DNA from: Deefgea rivuli DSM 18356
GTDB lineage: Bacteria; Pseudomonadota; Gammaproteobacteria; Burkholderiales; Chitinibacteraceae
DNA length: 64,000 nt
NCBI RefSeq assembly: GCF_000620145.1
Contig: NZ_JHVM01000013.1
Location: forward strand, 82,808 to 146,807
Direction of reading: 5' to 3'
Shown one piece after another: positions 1-8,571 of this stretch. Numbering within the stretch: position 1 is the stretch's first letter; the number at the start of each line of letters is the position of its first letter. The position numbers and the translations under genes were made by a program. Under the pieces are notes generated by a model that did not search any database, was not told the DNA's origin, and worked only from the letters and a program-made list of their open reading frames with translations.

Positions 1-1
1 A

Positions 2-70
2 GCGGCCGTAACGGCTGCGCCAGCCAAAATCGCCGCCCAAGACACCGCGCTGGCGTTAAAGAGTGAATGA
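2..70 (+). CDS. C-terminal end of an unidentified protein (partial)
   Basis: The window opens inside an open frame that ends at TGA 68-70. The visible 22 residues are Ala-rich and end in LALKSE. Such low-complexity Ala/Pro/Lys tails are common at protein C-termini but not diagnostic. Another frame (GTG at 63, running to 347) overlaps this stop, but its residues are Trp/Met-rich, match no family I know, and it contains the putative operator at 205-226, so I do not call it. Upstream sequence would be needed to identify this gene. Confidence 0.4.
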   Translation, partial: AAVTAAPAKIAAQDTALALKSE

Positions 71-204
71 TCGATGGCACGCTGTGCTGTGCTCGCTGCT
101 GTGGAAATGGGGAGTGTATTCATCGTGGCCTTTGTTCAGTGAAGCGGCCGCGATAGGCAGGCTGCTCTGGAAGATGAGCCACTGTGCGCCAATGCAGATT
201 GTGC

Positions 205-226
205 GTCTGTGCGTTAGCGAACCGAT
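205..226. promoter_or_regulatory. Crp-type palindromic operator, site 1
   Basis: TGTGC at 208-212 and GAACC at 219-223 are separated by 6 bases, the half-site geometry of Crp-family sites (TGTGA-N6-TCACA). The same core, TGTGCG-N4-CGAAC-N-GA, recurs at 4453-4468 and 10301-10316. It sits about 150 bases before the histidine kinase start at 375, inside the 304-base gap 71-374, which otherwise shows no supported gene. Binding by the Crp/Fnr-like protein encoded at 3342-4055 is inferred and would make the cassette autoregulated. Confidence 0.5.
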
Positions 227-374
227 GCAAATGAACATGGGTTCAATCCTAGTGAGCGTTCAATCTAGCGCTATGTTAGCTAGCAAACAGACGCTCATTG
301 GCGAAGTGTGTGATGATCTGCGCGAGGTGCATACGCACTGGCCTTGACCGGCTCATCATCCACAAAGGCTAGAA

Positions 375-2498
375 ATGCAAAATAAGTACAATATTTCATC
401 GGCTGGCCTGATTAACACGGGCGCTGAAGACAGCGTGGAAGTGCAGCGCGAAGAGGCCTTGCTCAAAACCGGCGCCTTGCAGCGTGCGATTTTTAATAGC
501 GCCAATTTCTCCAGCATCGCTACTGACGCCAAAGGCGTGATTCAGATTTTCAACGTCGGCGCTGAGCGGATGCTGGGTTTTGCCGCCGCTGATGTGGTCA
601 ATAAAATCACGCCTGCTGATATTTCCGACCCGCAAGAAGTCATCGCTCGCGCCGCAGCGCTGAGTTTGGAATTGGGCGTGACGATTAGCCCCGGCTTTGA
701 AGCCTTGGTGTTTAAAGCTTCGCGCGGCATCGAAGATATTTATGAACTGACTTATATTCGTGAAGACGGCAGTCGTTTTCCGGCCGTCGTCTCAGTAACG
801 GCATTGCGCGATGAGCAAGAGACCATCATCGGTTATTTGCTGATTGGCACTGACAATACCGCACGCAAACAAGTGGAAGCTGAGCAGCAAAAGCTCGATC
901 AACGCCTACGTGATCAACAGTTTTATACGCGTTCGCTGATTGAAGCGAATATCGATGCGATTATGACCACCGATCCGGCGGGGATTATTTCTGATGTGAA
1001 TAAGCAAATGGAAGCGCTGACTGGTTGCACGCGCGATGAATTAATCGGTGCGCCTTTTAAAAGCTTTTTCACCGATCCAGCCCGCGCCGAAGCGGGCATT
1101 AAACGCGTATTAAGCGAAAATAAAATCACCGATTACGAACTGACCGCCCGCGCTTGGGATGGCAAAGAAACAGTCGTGTCGTATAACGCGACGACGTTTT
1201 ATGATCGAGATCGCAATTTGCAAGGCGTGTTCGCTGCCGCGCGCGACGTCACGGAGCGCAAACGGCTCGATCAAATTCTTGCTGAAAATAATATCGAGTT
1301 AGAACACGCCAAATCAGCAGCCGAGAAGGCCAATTTGGCCAAATCTGATTTCCTCTCCAGCATGAGCCACGAGTTGCGCACGCCTTTAAGCGCGATTTTG
1401 GGCTTTGCGCAACTGATCGAATCAGGCAACCCATTACCAACGCCCAATCAAAAACGCAGCCTCGATCAAATCCTACAAGCGGGCTGGTATTTATTGGAGT
1501 TGATCAATGAAATCTTGGATTTGGCGCTCATCGAATCGGGTAAATTATCCTTATCGATGGAGCCGGTTTTACTCGCGGAAGTGATGCAAGAATGCGAAGC
1601 GATGATCGAGCCGCAGGCGCTTAAACGTGGTATTGGCGTCAGCTTTCCAAAGTTTGAAGCGCTGCACTGCGTTCAAGGCGACCGTATTCGCATTAAGCAA
1701 GTGCTGGTGAATTTGCTCTCGAACGCGATTAAATACAATAAAGTCGACGGCACGGTTACGGTGACCTGCGTGCAAGCCACGCCAGAGCGAATTCGGATTT
1801 GCGTTGCCGATACGGGTGAAGGTTTGTCGCCCGAGCAAATCGCCCAACTCTTTCAACCGTTTAATCGGCTCGGTCAAGAATCCAATACCGAAGAAGGCAC
1901 TGGTATTGGCTTGGTCGTCACCAAGCGTTTGATTGAGTTGATGGACGGCAGCATCGGCTTTGAAAGCACGCTGGGCAGCGGCAGCGTATTTTGGGTGGAA
2001 ATGAATTTAACGCAGGCGCTTCAGGCTGTTGAGATCGAAAGCGTGCATATCGAAACGACGCAAGTACGTACTTATTCTAAAACCGCGCTGTATCGACTGC
2101 TGTATGTTGAAGATAATCCAGCCAATTTAATGCTGATTGAAGACCTGATTAGCCGGCGACCCGATATTAGCTTGCTGACGACGCGTGATGCCTTGAGCGG
2201 TATCACGATGGCGCAAACCTCGCAGCCCGATTTGATTTTAATGGACATTAATTTGCCTGGCATTAGTGGGATTGAAGCCTTGAAAATTCTGGGTGAAGAC
2301 CCGTTAACGCAGCATATTCCGGTGATTGCGCTCAGCGCTAACGCCATTCCTAGAGATATTGAGAAAGGCTTGCAGGCGGGGTTTTTCCGCTATTTGACCA
2401 AACCCATCAAAGTGAATGAATTTATGGAAACGCTCGATACTGCGCTCGAGTTTGTCCAGAAAAAAAACCTCTGCGCTAATGAAGAAGATCCAGCATGA
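375..2498 (+). CDS. Hybrid sensor histidine kinase/response regulator with two PAS domains
   Basis: This 707-residue protein has no evident transmembrane segment, so it is probably a cytoplasmic sensor. In order it shows a PAS domain (about 35-165), a second PAS (about 180-295), a HisKA dimerisation domain with MSHELRTP and phospho-accepting His332, a HATPase domain with the GTGIGL motif (about 440-555), and a C-terminal receiver domain (about 575-695) with LILMDINLPG, giving Asp624 as phosphoacceptor. It overlaps the next gene by 4 bases (ATGA), and that gene overlaps the Crp-type regulator, so the three are probably one transcript. A putative Crp-type site lies upstream at 205-226. The signal sensed is unknown; PAS domains commonly bind haem, flavin or small molecules, but no ligand residue can be assigned here. 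Confidence 0.93.
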   Translation: MQNKYNISSAGLINTGAEDSVEVQREEALLKTGALQRAIFNSANFSSIATDAKGVIQIFNVGAERMLGFAAADVVNKITPADISDPQEVIARAAALSLELGVTISPGFEALVFKASRGIEDIYELTYIREDGSRFPAVVSVTALRDEQETIIGYLLIGTDNTARKQVEAEQQKLDQRLRDQQFYTRSLIEANIDAIMTTDPAGIISDVNKQMEALTGCTRDELIGAPFKSFFTDPARAEAGIKRVLSENKITDYELTARAWDGKETVVSYNATTFYDRDRNLQGVFAAARDVTERKRLDQILAENNIELEHAKSAAEKANLAKSDFLSSMSHELRTPLSAILGFAQLIESGNPLPTPNQKRSLDQILQAGWYLLELINEILDLALIESGKLSLSMEPVLLAEVMQECEAMIEPQALKRGIGVSFPKFEALHCVQGDRIRIKQVLVNLLSNAIKYNKVDGTVTVTCVQATPERIRICVADTGEGLSPEQIAQLFQPFNRLGQESNTEEGTGIGLVVTKRLIELMDGSIGFESTLGSGSVFWVEMNLTQALQAVEIESVHIETTQVRTYSKTALYRLLYVEDNPANLMLIEDLISRRPDISLLTTRDALSGITMAQTSQPDLILMDINLPGISGIEALKILGEDPLTQHIPVIALSANAIPRDIEKGLQAGFFRYLTKPIKVNEFMETLDTALEFVQKKNLCANEEDPA

Positions 2499-3358
2499 AA
2501 CTCACGCCAAACGATTTTTTTAATGCCTTTATTTTGATTGTTGATGATCAAAAAGCCAATGTCATGCTGCTAGAACAGCTACTGAGCGAGGCGGGTTACA
2601 CCAATGTGCATGCGACGATGAATCCGCAAGACGTTTGTGTTTTGCATCGACAATACAATTTTGATTTGATTTTGCTCGATCTACAAATGCCAGAAATGGA
2701 CGGTTTTCAAGTGATGGAATGCTTGAAAACCAATACGGGTGATGATTATTTGCCCGTGATTGTCTTGACTGCACAGCCCGGGCATAAATTGCGTGCGCTA
2801 CAAGCGGGTGCCAAAGACTTTATTAGTAAGCCGTTTGATTTGGTCGAAGTCAAAACGCGAATTCACAATATGCTCGAAGTGCGCTTGCTGTACAAAAAGC
2901 TCGAATCGTATAACCAACTGTTGGAAGCGACAGTCTTAGAGCGCACCGCACAATTATGCGAAAGCGAAGCGCGCTTTCGCAGCCTCACTGAGCTGGCCTC
3001 CGATTGGTATTGGGAGCAAGACGAGCACGAAAATTTCACCAAAGTATCGGGTCCGGTACTGGAAATGCTCGGCATTCGCGTCACCCCCTTGATGGGCGAC
3101 GAAACCACGAGCGAGCCAGTTGATGATTCCGGCTGGAATCCGGCCGAGCGCGAATGGCTGCAAGCCACCATCGCCGCGCGCCAACCGTTTCTGGATTTTG
3201 CCTTTAGCCGCACGCTCAGCGACGGCAGCAAGCGGCATTACCGCGTCAGCGGCGAACCGATGTTCGATCAAGCCTGCCGTTTTACCGGCTATCGCGGCAT
3301 TGGCATTGAATGCCAAGCCTTGCCCAGTTTAAAGGTCAACCATGATCCTCTTACCTAA
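2495..3358 (+). CDS. Response regulator with C-terminal PAS-like domain
   Basis: 287 residues. The N-terminal receiver domain (about 12-130) has LILLDLQMPEMDG with phosphoacceptor Asp62 and a conserved SKPF Lys region. A short coiled linker (about 130-160) leads to a PAS-like domain (about 165-280, beginning near RFRSLTELASDWYW). No DNA-binding, GGDEF or EAL output domain is present, so it may act as a phosphorylation-dependent adaptor or as a fragment of a phosphorelay with the upstream kinase. The start overlaps the kinase stop (ATGA) and the end overlaps the following regulator by 17 bases, implying translational coupling. Confidence 0.9.
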   Translation: MKLTPNDFFNAFILIVDDQKANVMLLEQLLSEAGYTNVHATMNPQDVCVLHRQYNFDLILLDLQMPEMDGFQVMECLKTNTGDDYLPVIVLTAQPGHKLRALQAGAKDFISKPFDLVEVKTRIHNMLEVRLLYKKLESYNQLLEATVLERTAQLCESEARFRSLTELASDWYWEQDEHENFTKVSGPVLEMLGIRVTPLMGDETTSEPVDDSGWNPAEREWLQATIAARQPFLDFAFSRTLSDGSKRHYRVSGEPMFDQACRFTGYRGIGIECQALPSLKVNHDPLT

Positions 3359-4055
3359 TCCTCAGCAAAATCAACTGCTCGCCGCGCTAAGCAGCGACGA
3401 AAGCGCGCGACTTAGCCCGCATTTAGAATTGGTGAGCATGCGGTTGGGCGATATGCTGTATCAGCCCAATGAGCAATTGCGCCACGCCTACTTTCCGACG
3501 ACGGCGATTGTGTCTTTGCATTACGTCACCGAATCGGGCGCATCGGCCGAAGTCTCGGGCGTGGGCCACGAAGGCGTGGTCGGCATTCCGCTGTTTATGG
3601 GCGGCAACACCACCAGTAGCTCGGCCGTGGTGCAAACCGCTGGCCATGCTTATCGTCTGGATCGCGCCCTATTTAAAGAGGAGTTTAGCCGTGGCGGGGC
3701 TATGCAGCGGCGCTTGCTGAGCTATACCCAAGCGCTCATCACGCAAATGTTCCAAACCGCCGCCTGCAATCGCCACCACAGCATCGAGCAGCAACTGTGC
3801 CGCTGGCTCTTGCTGACGCTAGATCGGATTCCAGCCGGTGAGTTTTTAATGACGCAAGAACTGGTCGCCAATACCTTGGGCGTGCGCCGTGAAAGCGTCA
3901 CCGAAGCAGCCGGCCAATTGCAACGCGACGGCTACATCAGTTACCGTCGCGGCCACATCTCGGTACTAAGCCGCACGGGCTTAGAGCAACTTAGCTGCGA
4001 ATGTTATGCCGTGGTTAAAAAAGAATTGATTCGCTTGGAAACGGCGACACACTAA
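3342..4055 (+). CDS. Crp/Fnr family transcriptional regulator
   Basis: 237 residues. An N-terminal cyclic-nucleotide-binding-type beta-roll (about 20-130) is followed by a dimerisation helix and a winged helix-turn-helix (about 150-225; MTQELVANTLGVRRESVTEA is the HTH). It lacks the N-terminal Cys cluster of Fnr, so it is not an oxygen-sensing Fe-S protein of that type, and I cannot confirm a cAMP-binding signature. It overlaps the preceding response regulator gene, so it is the likely transcriptional output of the cassette. Three palindromes of Crp geometry in this window (208-223, 4453-4468, 10301-10316) are candidate targets; that link is inference. No terminator directly follows; the nearest is at 4372-4400. 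Confidence 0.93.
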   Translation: MILLPNPQQNQLLAALSSDESARLSPHLELVSMRLGDMLYQPNEQLRHAYFPTTAIVSLHYVTESGASAEVSGVGHEGVVGIPLFMGGNTTSSSAVVQTAGHAYRLDRALFKEEFSRGGAMQRRLLSYTQALITQMFQTAACNRHHSIEQQLCRWLLLTLDRIPAGEFLMTQELVANTLGVRRESVTEAAGQLQRDGYISYRRGHISVLSRTGLEQLSCECYAVVKKELIRLETATH

Positions 4056-4111
4056 ATCGAGATCAACTTGTGGCCGTGCCAGCGCTGCGCGTCAAAGCAA
4101 CAAGATCGGCC

Positions 4112-4295
4112 ATGTTCAGATTACGTGCTGATGGTTTAAAGTGCCTGCGGCACGGTGTTTTGGTGTCGCAATCCGCGACAGGGACTTCTTTCTTTGCGTC
4201 GCCAAAGAAAGAAGCAAAGAAAGGCGACCCGGGCGCTTAGACGGGGATTTTAAGCCCCAGCTCAACGAGCGCGGCACAGCATAAAATCTGAACAT
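4112..4295. repeat. MITE-like dispersed repeat, copy 1
   Basis: A 184-base element bounded by the inverted ends ATGTTCAGAT (4112-4121) and ATCTGAACAT (4286-4295). Inside it holds a palindromic core built around CTTTCTTTGC and GCAAAGAAAG, a GCCTGCGGCAC motif on one side and TTAAGCCCCAGCTCAACGAG on the other. A closely related copy lies inverted at 36045-36304 and a diverged one at 55881-56125. It codes for nothing convincing. Together with 4311-4355 and 4372-4400 it accounts for most of the 490-base gap after the Crp-type gene. Confidence 0.75.
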
Positions 4296-4310
4296 TGCCA
4301 CAAGTCAACA

Positions 4311-4355
4311 GTATTGCCTTGCAGGTCATATCAATAAATGGCTACAAGGCAATAC
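4311..4355. repeat. Short dispersed palindrome (GTATTGCC family), copy A
   Basis: The arms GTATTGCCTTG (4311-4321) and CAAGGCAATAC (4345-4355) are perfectly complementary, with an inner AATGGCTA motif. The same ~50-base design recurs at 20852-20898, 47851-47901, 53638-53685, 55630-55680 and 56144-56194, always between genes. Confidence 0.75.
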
Positions 4356-4371
4356 CAACAGCACACTATCC

Positions 4372-4400
4372 AGCCTTGCCGCCGTGCAGGGCTTTTTTTT
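4372..4400 (+). terminator. Intrinsic terminator
   Basis: An 8-bp stem AGCCTTGC/GCAGGGCT (one G-U pair) with a 6-base loop, followed by eight T. It lies 317 bases after the Crp-type gene and before the DUF4398 gene, so it separates the two transcription units. Confidence 0.75.
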
Positions 4401-4452
4401 GCGCGGCGTTTGCTGATATTCATTTCGCATTAATCCAAATGATTACCGCCTA

Positions 4453-4468
4453 TGTGCGACGGCGAACC
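4453..4468. promoter_or_regulatory. Crp-type palindromic operator, site 2
   Basis: TGTGC-N6-GAACC, sharing the TGTGCG-N4-CGAAC-N-GA core with sites 1 and 3. Its centre (4460.5) lies 41.5 bases before a start site that would follow a TAAAAA -10 candidate at 4490-4495, the classic class II activator position. It precedes the DUF4398/OmpA/DUF883 genes. The promoter assignment is inferred. Confidence 0.5.
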
Positions 4469-4545
4469 GACTGTCTGCGTCAAACGCCGTAAAAAGGAGT
4501 CATTCAGGGTGATTTAGCCCTTTTCAAAGTAAAGCGAGCACAACG

Positions 4546-4926
4546 ATGTTTATCTATTACAAGCAATGTTTCACCGTTTTGGGCCTGAGCGCCATTCTGT
4601 TGGTATCGGCATGCAGCAGCATGAAAGGGCCTGCGACAACTGAAGTGGCGGTGTCGGCTGCGGCGGTTGATAGTGCGGCGGCGGCAGGTGCGACTGAATT
4701 TGCGCCAGTTGAAATGAATTTGGCACGCGAAAAAATGACTTTGGCACGCGCTGCCTTGGCCAAAAAAGACTATGCCAAAGCCACTGATCTGGCCAACCAA
4801 GCCGAAGCCGATGCGAAATTAGCCCAAACCAAAGCGGCATCCAGCAAAGCACAAGCGGCAGCCCAAGGCTTGCAAGACGACATTCAAGTGCTGCGCGATG
4901 AACTGATCCGCGCCAACAATAAATAA
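4546..4926 (+). CDS. DUF4398 domain lipoprotein
   Basis: 126 residues with a lipoprotein signal peptide: a hydrophobic stretch ending in the lipobox LVSACSS, giving lipidated Cys23 after cleavage. The rest is an Ala/Lys-rich helical region (about 55-126) typical of DUF4398, with repeated ARAALAKKDYAKA-type helices that probably form a coiled coil in the periplasm. It is followed after 80 bases by an OmpA-like lipoprotein whose N-terminal half is of the same type, so the two probably act together in the envelope. No enzymatic role is indicated. A candidate Crp-type site and -10 element lie just upstream. Confidence 0.85.
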   Translation: MFIYYKQCFTVLGLSAILLVSACSSMKGPATTEVAVSAAAVDSAAAAGATEFAPVEMNLAREKMTLARAALAKKDYAKATDLANQAEADAKLAQTKAASSKAQAAAQGLQDDIQVLRDELIRANNK

Positions 4927-5006
4927 TCTCGCCCTTAAATAATCTCACTAGCACTTTACGATGCGGGCGCGATTGCGCCGCATTTTCAGCGACCTCGGAG
5001 TTCATT

Positions 5007-5870
5007 ATGAATAAATTCACCCCAGCCCTTTTAGCCATGACCACTTTGCTTTGGGCATGTAGCACCACGCCGACGCAAACGTCTTTGCTGGATCAAACAC
5101 GCAGCGAATATAGCCTAGCGAAAAATAACCCAAGCATCGCCAAATACGCGCCGCTGGAATTAAAGCAAGCGGGCGAAGCGCTCGACCAAGCCAATGCCGC
5201 AGCGAGCAAAAAAGAATCGATCGAAGTCGTTGATGGTTTGGCGTATGTGGCCAAACAAAAAATTGCGTTAATGCAAAGTACGGCGACGCAAAAATCGGCC
5301 GAAGCCGATATGGCCAACAGTAGCAAGCAACGCGATCAAGTACGTTTAGAGCAAAGAACCAACGAAGCTAATCAAGCAACGGCCAGCGCAGTGCAAGCCA
5401 AAGCCGATTTGCAAGACGCACAGCGCGAAACCCAAGTGGCCAAAGCTGATGCATCGAGTTTGTTGCAGCAATTGAGCGATTTGAAAGCCAAAAATACCGA
5501 ACGCGGGATTGTGATTACTTTGGGTGATGTGCTGTTTGCCAGCAACCAATCGCAGTTGACGGCGGCGGGTGTGGCGACGGCGCAAAAGCTAGCTGATGTC
5601 TTGCAAAAAAATCCGCAGCGCAAAGTATTGATCGAAGGTTTTACCGATAACACCGGCACAGTGGCGCATAACCAAATGCTCTCCACGCGCCGTGCTACAG
5701 CGGTAAGCGCTGCGTTGCAACAATTGGGCATCGCCAGCGAACGCATTGCGGTGCAAGGTTATGGCGAGAGTTTCCCAGTGGCCTCGAATGCGACCAGCCA
5801 AAATCGCCAATTAAATCGCCGCGTTGAAATTGTATTGTCGGACGACAACGGCAAAATCAACCCACGCTAA
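5007..5870 (+). CDS. OmpA family lipoprotein with DUF4398-like N-terminal region
   Basis: 287 residues. The signal peptide ends in LLWACST, predicting a lipid-anchored Cys. Residues about 25-165 are a long Ala/Gln/Lys coiled coil similar to DUF4398, and residues about 170-280 form an OmpA C-terminal peptidoglycan-binding domain, with the hallmark IEGFTDNTG and the NRRVEIVL ending. The expected role is to tether the outer membrane to peptidoglycan. A good GGAG ribosome site precedes ATG 5007. It forms a probable unit with the DUF4398 lipoprotein upstream and DUF883 downstream. Confidence 0.9.
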   Translation: MNKFTPALLAMTTLLWACSTTPTQTSLLDQTRSEYSLAKNNPSIAKYAPLELKQAGEALDQANAAASKKESIEVVDGLAYVAKQKIALMQSTATQKSAEADMANSSKQRDQVRLEQRTNEANQATASAVQAKADLQDAQRETQVAKADASSLLQQLSDLKAKNTERGIVITLGDVLFASNQSQLTAAGVATAQKLADVLQKNPQRKVLIEGFTDNTGTVAHNQMLSTRRATAVSAALQQLGIASERIAVQGYGESFPVASNATSQNRQLNRRVEIVLSDDNGKINPR

Positions 5871-5952
5871 TCAGCGCGATTAAACCGATTTTTTGAGTGC
5901 AGTGCGGCGAACTTTGCCAATCTGCACCCCTTTTATTTTTAGGAGTTTTACG

Positions 5953-6255
5953 ATGTTTGAATCTAATAGCCATAAAATCGATCAAGACCTGAATGTTTTA
6001 GTGAAAGACGTTCAAGCGCTATTTCAAGAAGCCGCGAGTTTAAGTGGCGATAAAGCCGACGCGCTGCGCCAGCAAGCGATGCAGTTGCTCGATAGCGCAG
6101 TCGATACGCAAAAAACGGCTTCTGAGCGCCTGTATTGTTCAGGGAAGAAAATCGCTGGCACGGCCTATGATTGCGCAAAAACGCACCCATGGAGCACCGT
6201 CGCCGCAGTTGCTGGTTTTGGTCTATTGCTCGGCGTGATTTTGGGTCGTAAATAA
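5953..6255 (+). CDS. DUF883 family (ElaB/YqjD-like) membrane-anchored protein
   Basis: 100 residues from ATG 5953, chosen because AGGAG lies 7 bases upstream; the frame stays open further 5' but without a ribosome site. The N-terminal two thirds are amphipathic helical. The C-terminus has the YDCAKTHPWSTV motif and a single membrane segment (about 80-97) followed by GRK. Members of this family are inner-membrane tail-anchored proteins that associate with ribosomes in stationary phase in E. coli (YqjD/ElaB). The placement after two envelope lipoproteins fits a stress-induced set. Confidence 0.88.
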   Translation: MFESNSHKIDQDLNVLVKDVQALFQEAASLSGDKADALRQQAMQLLDSAVDTQKTASERLYCSGKKIAGTAYDCAKTHPWSTVAAVAGFGLLLGVILGRK

Positions 6256-6311
6256 ACTGATTTAACGGCTGGCGCAGGCGATGCATCGAGTATCCAGCAC
6301 CAGCGTTTACG

Positions 6312-6342
6312 AAGCCCAACTATTGCGGTCAATGTTGGGCTT
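6312..6342 (+). terminator. Probable terminator after DUF883 gene
   Basis: A 9-bp perfect stem AAGCCCAAC/GTTGGGCTT with a 13-base loop. The T-tract is short (TTTAT), so it may be weak. Confidence 0.5.
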
Positions 6343-6476
6343 TATCGTATCCATCTCAAGCTTTAAATCATCTGTGCTTTGACGTCATCTAAGCGGCTTA
6401 AAATCAAAACTCAGAACTGAATGCTCTATCGTGCTGCGCAGTGTTGTGGCCTCACTCCATGCTCAAAGGATATCCA

Positions 6477-7505
6477 ATGGTAAGGCGTACCAGTAAAAAG
6501 CGATGGAGTGGTTCATTTGGGCGCGCCTTGAATGCAATGACACGAATTTCGCTGCGCGCCACGTCAAAAGCAATCAAAGATTCCTTGAGTGTTGCACCCG
6601 CCGCCAAAAAAACGCGCAGTAAAAAAACCACTGCTGTTTCGGCTAACTGGACGACAGGCATCGCGATGGGTACGGCAGGCCCAAGGCGCTATCGACTCTA
6701 TAAACCACCGGGTGTTCAGCACCATGAGCAGCTGCCGCTGTTGGTGATGTTGCACGGCTGCGGTCAGGATGCACAAGCGATGGCGAGCAGTAGCCGCATG
6801 AATCAGATTGCCGCCCGTGAGCGATTTTTTGTGCTGTACCCTGAGCAAGATCGCTTGTCGAATCTGCAAGGCTGCTGGAACTGGTTTGACACCCGAACAG
6901 GTAGAGCGCAGGCAGAAGAAAATTCAATTATTGCGGCCATCGAAACGGTTTGCCTGACGCAGCCCGTGGATCGCAACAAAGTCGCCCTCGCGGGCCTTTC
7001 TGCGGGTGCCAGTATGGCGGTATTGCTCGCAACGCAGCACCCAAAGCGGTTTGCTGCGATTGCCATGCATTCAGGCATCGCGCCGGGGGTTGCTCACTCA
7101 TCGGTCGGTGCGATCAAAGCGATGTTTGGCCAAAGTGTGAATCCGGCACCATTGCCACCCATCCCGCGCAGTACACAACTACCCTCGCTGCTGGTGATTC
7201 ACGGTTCTGCTGATCACATCGTGGCACTGAGTAATGGGGAAGAAGCAGCCATGCGCTGGGGTGAACGAGTGGGTGCAAAAGCAGGTAAATCGCGCACTGT
7301 ACAGCGCGGCGCGCGTTATGCCGCAACCATCACCGATTACAAAAAAGCGGGTCATCTGATCGCAACGCTCTGCGTTGTCGACGGCCTTGGCCATGCATGG
7401 AGTGGTGGCGCCGCCAGCCAGCCTTTTAGCGACCCCAAAGGCCCCGATGCATCACGCATGATCTGGGCTTTTGTCGCCAAGCAATTTGAGCGAACGGTCG
7501 ATTAG
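6477..7505 (+). CDS. PHB depolymerase family esterase
   Basis: 342 residues from ATG 6477, which has AAAGGA 7 bases upstream; an upstream in-frame GTG at 6441 lacks a ribosome site. After a Lys/Arg-rich leader (1-50) there is an alpha/beta-hydrolase domain of the esterase/PHB depolymerase type: VMLHGCGQ near the oxyanion hole, the nucleophile elbow GLSAGAS with Ser175, VIHGSADHIV for the acid, and GLGHAWSGG for the catalytic His. No clear signal peptide is seen; the basic N-terminus is more like intracellular granule-associated enzymes, but that is uncertain. The likely reaction is hydrolysis of a hydroxyalkanoate polymer or an acyl/aryl ester. Confidence 0.85.
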   Translation: MVRRTSKKRWSGSFGRALNAMTRISLRATSKAIKDSLSVAPAAKKTRSKKTTAVSANWTTGIAMGTAGPRRYRLYKPPGVQHHEQLPLLVMLHGCGQDAQAMASSSRMNQIAARERFFVLYPEQDRLSNLQGCWNWFDTRTGRAQAEENSIIAAIETVCLTQPVDRNKVALAGLSAGASMAVLLATQHPKRFAAIAMHSGIAPGVAHSSVGAIKAMFGQSVNPAPLPPIPRSTQLPSLLVIHGSADHIVALSNGEEAAMRWGERVGAKAGKSRTVQRGARYAATITDYKKAGHLIATLCVVDGLGHAWSGGAASQPFSDPKGPDASRMIWAFVAKQFERTVD

Positions 7506-7592
7506 CTGGATTCAATATTTTGACGATACCCATCAGTGCCACTGGAATAACAGCTATCTACATAGCTGGCAGCTCTCGACCCAAAGCGGTCA

Positions 7593-8105
7593 TTATTTAG
7601 TTCCGTTAGTTTTCCTCGGCAGAAGCCCAAAAAATGCCTCTAAGTTATCTTTGGGGACAAGGAATCGAGCTGTGACGCTAAGTGCTTGGTATTTCTCTTC
7701 GGACTCCTCCTTGGCGATGTAGCAAACATCCTTTCCGCGGCTTGTATTTGCCCGTATTCCTATATCTAGCACCTCGTTCCGAAATGCCCCAGATATGGAT
7801 ACATTAAGCACATCGTAGATTTCAAACTCTCCGTCACCGGGGTGGCCTAATGGTCCATTTGTATAACTTCCTAGCCTATTTCCATCCATATTAATTTGAT
7901 AATCTTTCTTCATATCAAATGTTGTCCCCGAAAACATTCGGGCTGAAAAAGGGTGGATGGTAAGTGTCTTCCCACGAAACATGCCATTGACGTAGTTGCG
8001 CAGCATTATTTCATACTCATTGACATATATTTCCAAAGTTCCATCCGTGATTGACACTCCATTTTCAGAAATATCTCCGATAAATTCGAAACGGGTTGTT
8101 GGCAT
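7593..8105 (-). CDS. Hypothetical protein, A+T-richer than neighbours
   Basis: 170 residues, not recognised. ATG 8103-8105 has AGGT a few bases upstream. The sequence is mostly beta-type, with Gly/Asn turns and no signal peptide or membrane segment; the N-terminus (FEFIGDISENGVSI) suggests a small soluble domain. Codon use and base composition are A+T-richer than the neighbouring genes, and it is flanked by what look like remnants of coding sequence on the other strand (about 7506-7592 and 8143-8310), so it may be horizontally acquired. Confidence 0.6.
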   Translation of the reverse strand: MPTTRFEFIGDISENGVSITDGTLEIYVNEYEIMLRNYVNGMFRGKTLTIHPFSARMFSGTTFDMKKDYQINMDGNRLGSYTNGPLGHPGDGEFEIYDVLNVSISGAFRNEVLDIGIRANTSRGKDVCYIAKEESEEKYQALSVTARFLVPKDNLEAFFGLLPRKTNGTK

Positions 8106-8142
8106 ATGACTTACCTGACATTTGAGTCGATGCGATTGAATC

Positions 8143-8310
8143 GTGAAGCATAATAATCGTTGGAGCGAAACTGAAGCTACAGAGCTGAACTTCCGCTATT
8201 GGCCGATAGCCGTAGCTCAAACGCAGTTTAACGCAGCTATCGAAAACGAGCATTATACGCAGATTGAGGTGGGCGAAATAACTCAAGGCGATGGGGGATT
8301 AATGGATTGA
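8143..8310 (+). pseudogene. Possible gene fragment (55 codons)
   Basis: A GTG-initiated frame of 55 codons ends at TGA 8308-8310. Its residues look like real protein (FRYWPIAVAQTQFNAAIEN), with acidic, helix-like composition, but there is no ribosome site and no full-length gene. I read it as the C-terminal remnant of a lost gene; the parent family is unknown. Confidence 0.3.
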
Positions 8311-8414
8311 GCCATGATTTTTAGCCAAGCCGATCAACGTCTATCGCTTCGCCCAAGCTGTGCGCCCATCAACGTTAATCACTCGTTAGTGAATCATCTT
8401 GGCAAACCCTATTT

Positions 8415-8495
8415 CGTCATTCCGGCGAAAGCCGGAATCTAGCTGCAATGCTTATTTGACCATCGCTCTGGATACCGGCTTTCGCCGGTATGACG
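8415..8495. repeat. CGTCATTCC-type inverted repeat, copy 1
   Basis: An 81-base element with CGTCAT at one end and ATGACG at the other, containing two hairpins (ATTCCGGCGAAAGCCGGAAT and ATACCGGCTTTCGCCGGTAT). Related elements lie at 51273-51346 and 52015-52088. Similar two-hairpin intergenic repeats are widespread in proteobacteria. It fills part of the 8106-8571 gap. Confidence 0.7.
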
Positions 8496-8571
8496 ATCTA
8501 CTGAGTTGTTTAGCTAATCAGGAATTGATTTCAGCACCACATCACTACGCAGACGCGATTGAAAAAAACAA

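Noticed and set aside
63..347. 94-codon open frame between the first gene tail and the histidine kinase
   Set aside because: Unusual residue use (Trp/Met/Cys rich), no family, and it contains the putative operator; the start overlaps the previous stop only by chance.
8065..8286. 73-codon minus-strand frame upstream of the hypothetical gene
   Set aside because: It overlaps the start of the 7593-8105 gene in another frame and has no ribosome site.
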